Below, one piece after another: positions 1-5,070 of a stretch of DNA of 5,070 bases (positions are counted from its first letter, which is position 1; every line of letters starts with the position of its first letter). A model generated the notes under the pieces. The model worked only from the letters and a program-made list of their open reading frames with translations, was not told where the DNA came from and ran no database searches. The position numbers and the translations under genes are program-made. The stretch is from NCBI GenBank assembly GCA_903834645.1, contig CAILKA010000486.1:1-5070 (forward strand), read 5' to 3'. This stretch comes from an uncultured beta proteobacterium. GTDB lineage: Bacteria; Pseudomonadota; Gammaproteobacteria; Burkholderiales; Burkholderiaceae_C.

Positions 1-503
1 GCTGGCAGCTCGTGCACGCCACGCACGCGACCCCTGCCGAGATCGAAGCCGTGGCGCGCACCGGCGCGGGTGTGGTCGTTTGCCCCACCACCGAGGCCAA
101 CCTCGGCGACGGGCTCTTCGACCTGCCACGCTGGCTGGAAAGCGGCGCGCCCTTGTCCATCGGCTCCGACAGCCACGTGAGCCGGCAGTGGCCGCGCGAG
201 CTCCAACTGCTGGAGTACGGCCAGCGCCTGCTGCTGCGCCGCCGCAGCGTCGCGGCCGCCCCCGAGCGGGGCGAACCCTCTACGGCACAGCGGCTCTTCC
301 AGGACGTGCTGCGCGGAGGCGCGGCTGCCGCAGCCCAGGCCCGACACGGGCTGGTGGCTGGCGCGCGGGCGGACTGCGTCGTCCTCGACACGACCGTGGA
401 CGCCCTGGCCGGCGTCCCGGCCGAGAGCCTGCTGGACGTGCTCGTCTTTGCCACCGACCGGCCCGCCTTGGCGGAGGTGTGGGTGGCGGGCCGCCGAGCC
501 TGA
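1..503 (+). CDS. hutF: Formimidoylglutamate deiminase (HutF), C-terminal part
   Basis: This is the 3' end of a gene that begins upstream; the first complete codon is at 3 and the stop is TGA at 501-503. It shows the last 166 residues of a protein that is usually about 450 residues long. HutF is a cytoplasmic zinc-dependent amidohydrolase that converts N-formimidoyl-L-glutamate and water to N-formyl-L-glutamate and ammonia, in the five-step histidine degradation route. Visible family motifs are LVHATH (fragment residues 3-8), CPTTEANLGDG (about 28-38), IGSDSHVS (about 53-60) and LEYGQRLLLRRR (about 70-81). The first His of VHATH (residue 5) and the Asp of GSDS (residue 56, codon 168-170) match the active-site His and metal-binding Asp of the family. 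Their spacing of 51 residues fits what I recall of the Pseudomonas aeruginosa enzyme (His269 and Asp320). The GTG at 12 is an internal Val codon, not a start. Other hut genes would be expected upstream, outside the window. Confidence 0.92.
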   Translation, partial: WQLVHATHATPAEIEAVARTGAGVVVCPTTEANLGDGLFDLPRWLESGAPLSIGSDSHVSRQWPRELQLLEYGQRLLLRRRSVAAAPERGEPSTAQRLFQDVLRGGAAAAAQARHGLVAGARADCVVLDTTVDALAGVPAESLLDVLVFATDRPALAEVWVAGRRA

Positions 504-601
504 TCGACGGGCGCACCGGGGAAGTCTCGATGGCGCTTCGCCGCGGGCAGGCCCACGATGGCGGATTCGCAATCCTGACCCGAGCTGGAGGAAATCCCAC
601 C
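504..601. other. Gap between hutF and the TRAP operon
   Basis: This 98-base spacer separates hutF from the transporter genes. The only small inverted repeat I find is GGCG-CTT-CGCC at 532-542, with a four-base stem and no T-run, which is too weak to call a terminator. I see no clear -35/-10 pair or operator. Either the operon promoter lies here in a form I cannot recognise, or transcription runs on from hutF. The 3' end holds the ribosome binding site of the next gene. Confidence 0.5.
587..593 (+). promoter_or_regulatory. Ribosome binding site of the TAXI binding-protein gene
   Basis: GGAGGAA lies eight bases upstream of the ATG at 602, a near-ideal Shine-Dalgarno sequence and spacing. It fixes the start of the binding protein at 602, although the reading frame is open much further upstream (from about 80), because the signal peptide begins directly after it. 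It is the strongest such site in the window, which fits the usual need for more binding protein than permease. Confidence 0.8.
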
Positions 602-1570
602 ATGCGCATCACCTGGAAGCACGCCGTCGCCGGCCTGGCCGTGGCGGCCCTGGCCACCACCGCCCTCGCCCAGCAGCGGCAATTCTTCGGCATCGCCACT
701 GGCGGCACCGGAGGCACCTACTACCCGCTGGGCGGCATGCTCGCGCAGCTGATCTCCAACAAGGCGACCGTGGATGGCCGGAAGTTCGCGGCCACGGCGG
801 AGGCCGCTGGCGCGTCAGTGGCCAATGCCAAGCTGCTAGGGGGCAAGGAGATCGAATCGGCCTTCGTCGCCGCCGACATCCTGGACCAGGCCTTCAACGG
901 CAAGGCGCAATTCGCCAACGCGCCGATCAAGAACCTGCGGGCGCTCGGTGCGCTCTACCCCGAGACGGTGCAGCTCGTGGTGCGCGCCAACGCCAACATC
1001 AACAGCGTCAAGGACCTCAAGGGCAAGAGCATCTCCTCGGGTGCCCCGGGCTCGGGCCAGTACCAGCTGGTGACCGACCTGCTGCGCGTCAACGGCCTGA
1101 CGCGCAACGACGTCAAGGAGGACAGCTCCTCGTTCTCGCAGGCGATGGACAAGATCAAGGACGGCAACCTCGACGCCACGCTGATCACCGCCGGGACCCC
1201 GGTGGCAGCCATCACCGACGCGGCGCAGAGCCACCCGATCAAAATCCTGCCCTTGGCAGGGGCCGAAGTGGCCGCGCTGCTCAAGGAGCAGCCCTATTAC
1301 ACCCAGGTGCAGCTGCCGGCCAACACCTACCGCGGCCAGACGGCCGCGCTGCCCACGATCGCCGTGATGGCCGTGTGGACCGCGCATGACGGCGTGCCAG
1401 ACAACGTGGCCTACGAGGTGACCAAGGCCCTGTACGAGAACACGGCCATCATGGGCCAGGTGCACGTGCAGGGCAAGAACATCTCGCTGCAGAACGCCAC
1501 CGCGGTGGGCAGCGTCCCGCTGCACCCGGGCGCGGCGCGCTACTACCGGGAAAAGGGCGTGCTGAAGTGA
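602..1570 (+). CDS. TAXI family TRAP transporter solute-binding protein
   Basis: This 322-residue protein is the periplasmic receptor of a TRAP transporter of the TAXI type; it captures the substrate and delivers it to the fused permease encoded at 2112-4304. The N-terminus is a Sec signal peptide: positive residues at 2-7 (RITWKH), a hydrophobic core at about 8-20, and a likely cut after ALA at 21-23, leaving a mature protein starting at QQRQF. The mature start carries the family hallmark IATGGTGGTYYPLGG (residues 31-45). Other family features are VKDLKGKSISSGAPGSG (136-152), VAYEVTKALYEN (269-280) and VPLHPGAARYYRE (305-317). The length is normal for the family. The ATG at 602 is chosen because of the strong ribosome binding site and the signal peptide. 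Its stop overlaps the next start by four bases. TAXI proteins are known for glutamate or other organic acids; the substrate here cannot be deduced. Confidence 0.93.
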   Translation: MRITWKHAVAGLAVAALATTALAQQRQFFGIATGGTGGTYYPLGGMLAQLISNKATVDGRKFAATAEAAGASVANAKLLGGKEIESAFVAADILDQAFNGKAQFANAPIKNLRALGALYPETVQLVVRANANINSVKDLKGKSISSGAPGSGQYQLVTDLLRVNGLTRNDVKEDSSSFSQAMDKIKDGNLDATLITAGTPVAAITDAAQSHPIKILPLAGAEVAALLKEQPYYTQVQLPANTYRGQTAALPTIAVMAVWTAHDGVPDNVAYEVTKALYENTAIMGQVHVQGKNISLQNATAVGSVPLHPGAARYYREKGVLK

Positions 1571-2115
1571 CCCGCTCGCTCGCGGCTGCGCTGGCCCTGA
1601 CCGGTGCCTGCGCGGCCGTGAGCGTGCTTGCCGCGCGGGCCGGAGAAGACTCCGCCCGCCCTGCAGGCCTGGCTGCGCGCGCCGAGGACGGCCGCAGCGC
1701 AGCCTCCCCACCGGCCTGCGAGCTTCGGCTGACCGATCACCGCAGCGGCCGCGAACTGCGGCGCCTTCCGCTGAACCCCCTGGAGCCCGAGATCCGCATC
1801 GCCTTCGAACACTCCGTGCTCGGCACCACCGTGATCGACCGCTACCGCTTCATGCCCGGTGCCGTGCTGGTGGAAGAGGAGTTCGAGGGCGAGGGCTACG
1901 GCCTGCCTGCAGCCCCGGGCCCGGGCGAGCGGCTCGAGAGGGTGGGCACGCGCCAGCGCCTGACCCTGTCGCGCGCAGTGGATCCGCTCGTGGTGCGGCC
2001 CGCAGGCAGCGCGCGCACGCGGGTGCTGCTGCCCGGGGGCGATGTGGTGCTGGCCAGCCTGGGCGCCCCCTCCGTGGCCTTCGATGCCGTGGGTTGCCAG
2101 ACAAGCACACGATGA
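1567..2115 (+). CDS. DUF1850 domain-containing protein, TAXI-TRAP accessory
   Basis: This 182-residue protein fits the DUF1850 family, whose genes are typically found beside TAXI TRAP transporters; its molecular role is unknown to me. The start is GTG at 1567, overlapping the previous stop in GTGA, with AAAAGGG at 1551-1557 nine bases upstream as a plausible ribosome binding site. Residues 4-24 are hydrophobic and Ala-rich and look like a signal peptide or membrane anchor, so the protein is probably periplasmic. Cys15 is not in a good lipobox. A low-complexity Ala/Arg stretch (about 25-50) links to the domain. The domain shows a CELRL strand (51-55), the motif FEHSVLGTTVIDRYRF (80-95), an acidic segment VEEEFEGEGYGLPAAPG (102-118) and LVVRPAG (141-147). 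The pattern HSV, then Y/F, then EEEF-GxGxGLP is what I used for the family call. A role in folding, assembly or gating of the transporter is inference from position only. Confidence 0.8.
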   Translation: MTRSLAAALALTGACAAVSVLAARAGEDSARPAGLAARAEDGRSAASPPACELRLTDHRSGRELRRLPLNPLEPEIRIAFEHSVLGTTVIDRYRFMPGAVLVEEEFEGEGYGLPAAPGPGERLERVGTRQRLTLSRAVDPLVVRPAGSARTRVLLPGGDVVLASLGAPSVAFDAVGCQTSTR

Positions 2116-4304
2116 ACACCCCTGCCAATGCCACCCCCCAGGACGAGGTCGATCGCCTGATCGAGCAGTTCGACCCGGAGTCCAATTTCCGCCGTCTCGT
2201 CGGCGTCTCGGCCGGCATCGTCGGTGTGCTCGCCGTGGGCCTGTCGGGCTGGCACTACTACACGGCCGGCTTCGGGCTGCACAACGAGATCGCACACCGC
2301 GCCATCCACCTGTCGGTGGTGCTCGGGCTGTGCTTCCTCGTCTTCCCGCGCCAGAAGCGCCTGCCCGGACCATGGGAGTGGATCACCTCGCTCGGGATGG
2401 CGGCCTTCTACCTGCTGCTGGGCTGGGGGCTGATGCGCCACCCGGTGGCCGGCGACGTGCCGCTGGCGGCACAGCTGGCCTTTGCCGGCGTGATGCTGTC
2501 GATTGCAGCGCTGTCGCTGCCCTTCAAGGCCTACGACGGGAGCCACCGGCACATCCCGTGGCGCGACTGGGTCTTCGCCATGGCGGCATCGAGCTTCTCG
2601 CTGTACCTGCTCGTCTTCTTCGACGGCATCTTCATCCAGCGCCCCGGGCAGCACACGCCACTGGACCTCATGTTCGGCGTCATCGCGATCGCGATGGTGC
2701 TGGAGGCGGCGCGCCGCACGATGGGCATCTTCCTGCCGCTGCTGGCGGTGGCCACCGTGCTCTACGGCATCTTCGGCCCTTACCTGCCCGGAGATCTCGC
2801 GCACCGCGGCTACAGCGTGCCGCGCGTGGTGGCCCACCTCTACAAGGGCACCGAGGGCATCTACGGCATCCCGGTGGGGGTGGTGGCGACCTTCGTCTTC
2901 CACTTCGTGCTCTTCGGCATCATGGCCCAGCTCACGGGGCTGGGGCAGCTCTTCGTCAATCTCGCCACCATCGCCGCCGGCCGCTTCGCGGGCGGGCCGG
3001 CCAAGGTCAGCGTCGTGTCGTCGGGCCTCTTCGGCATGATCTCCGGCTCGGCGATCGCCAACACCGTCACCACCGGAGTGATGACGATCCCGCTGATGAA
3101 GAAAGTGGGCTTCAGCCCACGCTTTGCCGGCGCCGTGGAGGCCAGCGCCTCGTGTGGCGGGCAGGTGACGCCACCCATCATGGGGGCGGCCGCCTTCATC
3201 ATGGCCGAGACGCTGGGCGTGCCGTACAACGAGCTCATCATCATCGCCATCGTCCCGGCGGCGCTGCACTACATCGCCATCCTGTGGATGGTGCACCTGG
3301 AGGCCAAGCGGCTCAAGCTCGCCGGCATGGACCCGAGCGAGATACCCACGCTCGGCCTCGTGCTCAAGAGCTCGTGGCACCTCTTCATCCCGCTGGTGGT
3401 GATGGTGACGCTGCTGCTGATGCAGTACACGCCCTTCCTGGCTGCCTTCTGGGGCATCACGCTGACGGTGGCGTGCTCGTGGATCCCGAAGCTGCTGGGC
3501 CCCTGGGGCCGCCACATGACGGGGCTGGCGGTCACGCCGCGGGCGCTGATCCAGGGCTTCGAGATGGGCACCAAGTCAGCCCTGGGCATCGGCGCGGCCT
3601 GCGCCTGCGTGGGCTTCGTGCTCGGCATCACCACGCTCACCGGCATGGGCTTCAAGTTCTCCGCGTTCGTGCTCGACCTCTCGGGCGAGGCCGCGCGCTG
3701 GGTCGATGCCTTCGACGTGATGGGCTGGTTCGAACTCAAGCAGATCACGATCCTCTTCGGCCTGCTCTTCACCGCCGTGGCCTGCATCATCATGGGTTCG
3801 GGCGTGCCCACCACTCCCACCTACATCATCCTGGCCTCCATCGTGGCACCGGCTCTGGCCCAGCTGGGCGTGCCGCAGCTGGCCACGCACTTCTTCGTCT
3901 TCTACTACGGGGTGCTGGCCGACGTGACGCCGCCCGTGGCCCTGGCGGCCTTCGCCGCAGCGGGCATCGCGCGCAGCGAGCCCATGCGCACGGGCATGAC
4001 TGCCTTCCGGCTGTCCATGGGCAAGGCCCTCGTACCCTTTGCGTTCGTCTACGCACCCGTGCTGCTCTTCGTGAAGTTCGAGCCCGTGGGCTTTGCCATC
4101 GCGCTGGCCGGTGCGCTCATCGCCATACTCGGCCTGGGGGCGGCCTACACCGGCCACTGCCGGCGTCCCATCGGCTGGCCGGCCTTCATCGCGCTGAACG
4201 TGCTGTCGCTGTCGCTCGTATTCGGCGAGCCCACCGTGACGATCGTGGCGGGCTCGGCCGTGATCGCGATCCTGGCCTGGCACATGCGACCGGAGTCCCC
4301 ATGA
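2112..4304 (+). CDS. TRAP transporter permease, fused 4TM/12TM type
   Basis: This 730-residue inner-membrane protein fuses the small (DctQ-like) and large (DctM-like) TRAP subunits, as is usual for TAXI systems. It moves the substrate from the TAXI protein into the cytoplasm, by family knowledge with a sodium or proton gradient. Early hydrophobic segments fall at about 29-46, 63-79, 92-108, 120-137 and 152-170; the DctM part starts near 185. Conserved stretches are FAGGPAKVSVVSSGLFGMISGSAIANT (292-318), QVTPPIMG (351-358), MGSGVPTTPTYI (561-572) and FFVFYYGVLADVTPPVALAA (594-613). Two more hydrophobic segments (about 657-678 and 688-705) and a short one to 724 end the protein; a longer C-terminal extension seen in some homologues is absent. 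The start is ATG 2112 in ATGA, overlapping the DUF1850 stop; a TTG at 2094 would add six residues but is less likely. No good ribosome binding site precedes it, so translation probably depends on coupling. Confidence 0.93.
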   Translation: MNTPANATPQDEVDRLIEQFDPESNFRRLVGVSAGIVGVLAVGLSGWHYYTAGFGLHNEIAHRAIHLSVVLGLCFLVFPRQKRLPGPWEWITSLGMAAFYLLLGWGLMRHPVAGDVPLAAQLAFAGVMLSIAALSLPFKAYDGSHRHIPWRDWVFAMAASSFSLYLLVFFDGIFIQRPGQHTPLDLMFGVIAIAMVLEAARRTMGIFLPLLAVATVLYGIFGPYLPGDLAHRGYSVPRVVAHLYKGTEGIYGIPVGVVATFVFHFVLFGIMAQLTGLGQLFVNLATIAAGRFAGGPAKVSVVSSGLFGMISGSAIANTVTTGVMTIPLMKKVGFSPRFAGAVEASASCGGQVTPPIMGAAAFIMAETLGVPYNELIIIAIVPAALHYIAILWMVHLEAKRLKLAGMDPSEIPTLGLVLKSSWHLFIPLVVMVTLLLMQYTPFLAAFWGITLTVACSWIPKLLGPWGRHMTGLAVTPRALIQGFEMGTKSALGIGAACACVGFVLGITTLTGMGFKFSAFVLDLSGEAARWVDAFDVMGWFELKQITILFGLLFTAVACIIMGSGVPTTPTYIILASIVAPALAQLGVPQLATHFFVFYYGVLADVTPPVALAAFAAAGIARSEPMRTGMTAFRLSMGKALVPFAFVYAPVLLFVKFEPVGFAIALAGALIAILGLGAAYTGHCRRPIGWPAFIALNVLSLSLVFGEPTVTIVAGSAVIAILAWHMRPESP
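2681..2696. repeat. Perfect 16-base palindrome inside the permease gene
   Basis: CATCGCGATCGCGATG reads identically on both strands and contains the octamer GCGATCGC at 2685-2692. It lies in codons for Val-Ile-Ala-Ile-Ala-Met in a membrane segment. Ile (ATC) and Ala (GCG) codons in a GC-rich gene can produce it by chance, so no function is claimed. Confidence 0.6.
4292..4295 (+). promoter_or_regulatory. Ribosome binding site of the TPP alpha-subunit gene
   Basis: GGAG ends five bases before the ATG at 4301, inside the last codons of the permease. It supports starting the alpha subunit at 4301 rather than further upstream in the same open frame, which continues back to about 2042 only as a shadow of the permease. 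Confidence 0.6.
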
Positions 4305-4834
4305 CCCCCCCTACCCCACCCACCTGGCAGGAAGCCGTCTTCCAGGTCCTCAAGCGCGGGCAGGTGCGCCAGGTGGCCTACGTGCCCGATGCCGGGCACG
4401 CGCACCTGATCCGCCGCGCCATCGCCGACCCTGAGATCTCGGACGTGGCGCTGACCACCGAGGAGGAAGGCGTGGCGCTGGTGAGCGGCGCCTGGCTCGG
4501 CGGCCAGCGCGCGGTGCTGCTGATGCAAAGCAGCGGCGTGGGCAACTGCGTCAACATGTTCTCGCTGCTGCGATCGGCCGACTTCCCCTTCTTCACCCTC
4601 GTGACGATGCGCGGCGAGTTCGGCGAGTTCAACCCCTGGCAGACGCCGATGAGCCAGGCCACGCAGGCTGCGATGGAGCTCATGGGCATCCAGGTGCTGC
4701 GGGCCGACGACCCGGCCACGGTCGAGGAGACCGTGAGCGCTGGATTCGACACGGCCTTCCTGGCCGGGGGCAAGGTGGCGGTGCTGCTGGGCCAGCGGCT
4801 CATCGGCCGCAAGAAGTGGGAGCGCCAGGAATGA
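4301..4834 (+). CDS. TPP-dependent decarboxylase-like enzyme, alpha (PYR-domain) subunit
   Basis: This 177-residue cytoplasmic protein is the N-terminal, pyrimidine-binding half of a TPP enzyme, similar in size and motifs to the sulfopyruvate decarboxylase alpha subunit (ComD) and the N-terminal part of phosphonopyruvate decarboxylase. The key motif is TEEEGVALVSGAWLGG (residues 53-68), in which Glu56 (or Glu55) should be the glutamate that activates the TPP aminopyrimidine. It is followed by VLLMQSSGVGNCVNMFSLL (72-90), matching the MQNSGLGN pattern of the family, then VTMRGEFGEFNPWQTPM (101-117) and a closing strand VAVLLGQRLIG (159-169). The start ATG overlaps the permease stop in ATGA, and the stop overlaps the beta-subunit start in ATGA. 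The partner encoded next supplies the diphosphate-binding half, so both are needed for activity. Sulfopyruvate, phosphonopyruvate or another 2-oxo acid are all possible substrates; the exact reaction is not decided by sequence. The ATG is followed by a C-rich stretch encoding TPPTPPT. Confidence 0.88.
   Translation: MTPPTPPTWQEAVFQVLKRGQVRQVAYVPDAGHAHLIRRAIADPEISDVALTTEEEGVALVSGAWLGGQRAVLLMQSSGVGNCVNMFSLLRSADFPFFTLVTMRGEFGEFNPWQTPMSQATQAAMELMGIQVLRADDPATVEETVSAGFDTAFLAGGKVAVLLGQRLIGRKKWERQE
4818..4822 (+). promoter_or_regulatory. Ribosome binding site of the TPP beta-subunit gene
   Basis: GGGAG lies eight bases before the ATG at 4831, within the final codons of the alpha subunit. It supports the 4831 start, which already overlaps the alpha stop in ATGA. 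An AGGA at 4827-4830 abuts the start and is too close to serve. Confidence 0.55.
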
Positions 4835-5070
4835 GCCTCGACCCCTCGGGCACGCGCTGCCCACGCCGCGCTTTCGTTTCGCAGTTGCTGTCAGGCACAC
4901 CTGAGGCGCTGGTGCTCACCGGGCTCGGCTCGGCTGCCTACGATGTCTACGCCGCTGGCGACCGCGAGCTCAACTACTACCTGTGGGGCGCGATGGGCGG
5001 CGCCTCGGCACTCGGGCTCGGGCTGGCGCTGGCGCAGCCCGAGCGCTCGGTGGTCGTCGTCACCGGCGAC
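4831..5070 (+). CDS. TPP-dependent decarboxylase-like enzyme, beta (PP-domain) subunit, N-terminal part
   Basis: Eighty residues are visible before the window ends; the family length is roughly 180-200, so more than half is missing. It is the C-terminal, diphosphate-binding half of the TPP enzyme whose PYR half is encoded just upstream, comparable to the sulfopyruvate decarboxylase beta subunit (ComE). I read by translation GLGSAAYDVYAAGDRELNYY (residues 31-50), then LWGAMGGASALGLGLALAQP (51-70) and SVVVVTGD (73-80). The final Gly-Asp is the beginning of the GDG motif that binds the TPP diphosphate through a metal ion; the third Gly and the downstream Asn would be beyond 5070. The sequence YLWGAMGGA replaces the more usual GSMG-A pattern, which I associate with a proteobacterial subgroup often annotated only as TPP-binding protein. 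The start ATG overlaps the alpha stop in ATGA. The gene is cut by the window edge, not broken. Confidence 0.87.
   Translation, partial: MSLDPSGTRCPRRAFVSQLLSGTPEALVLTGLGSAAYDVYAAGDRELNYYLWGAMGGASALGLGLALAQPERSVVVVTGD

Noticed and set aside
532..542. Small hairpin after hutF as a terminator
   Set aside because: The stem is only four base pairs with a three-base loop and no following T-run.
80..601. N-terminal extension of the TAXI protein frame upstream of 602
   Set aside because: The extension overlaps hutF in another frame and has an Arg/Pro-rich, non-protein-like composition; the signal peptide and strong ribosome binding site place the start at 602.
836..1711. 291-codon minus-strand open frame opposite the TAXI gene
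   Set aside because: It is a shadow of the TAXI gene in a GC-rich sequence, with no recognisable motif or ribosome binding site.
1896..3515. 539-codon open frame on the minus strand
   Set aside because: It lies opposite the permease and DUF1850 genes, its product is a His/Arg/Asp/Glu-rich composition without domains, and it is a typical by-product of high-GC coding on the other strand.
2042..4300. Long plus-strand frame upstream of the TPP alpha subunit that would give a 930-residue fusion
   Set aside because: The part before 4301 is an out-of-frame reading of the permease, rich in Arg/Pro/His/Gly and without domains; the real protein starts at ATG 4301 with a ribosome binding site.
4305..4311. 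Seven-C run just after the alpha-subunit ATG as a possible slippage or phase-switch site
   Set aside because: The frame is intact on both sides, the run is short, and it is explained by Thr-Pro-Pro codons in GC-rich DNA; there is no sign of an alternative product.

Overview
The window is GC-rich and densely coding on the + strand. Codon choice and protein character suggest a proteobacterium. My best guess is a betaproteobacterium of the Burkholderiales type; this is inference from style, not from a marker gene. All six supported genes point the same way. I see no rRNA, tRNA, CRISPR array, insertion sequence or prophage gene.

Layout: (1) the window opens inside hutF, formimidoylglutamate deiminase of histidine breakdown, whose last 166 residues end at 503. 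(2) A 98-base gap (504-601) follows, with no convincing terminator or promoter but a good ribosome binding site at its end. (3) A TAXI-type TRAP transporter set comes next: periplasmic binding protein (602-1570), a DUF1850 protein (1567-2115) and a fused small-plus-large membrane permease (2112-4304). (4) Two half-size thiamine diphosphate (TPP) enzyme genes close the window: the PYR-domain (alpha) subunit (4301-4834) and the start of the PP-domain (beta) subunit (4831 to beyond 5070). They resemble the sulfopyruvate/phosphonopyruvate decarboxylase group.

From the binding protein onward, each gene overlaps the next by exactly four bases (GTGA once, ATGA three times). The transporter and the TPP enzyme therefore almost certainly share one mRNA and are translationally coupled. 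The simplest reading is a catabolic unit: the TAXI protein captures an organic acid in the periplasm, the permease imports it with a cation gradient, and the split TPP enzyme acts on it, or on a 2-oxo acid made from it, in the cytoplasm. The substrate cannot be read from the sequence.

The individual families are known. The item most worth a second look is the tight coupling of a TAXI transporter, including the uncharacterised DUF1850 protein, to a split TPP decarboxylase-like enzyme of unknown substrate. I do not see a clearly new class of system.
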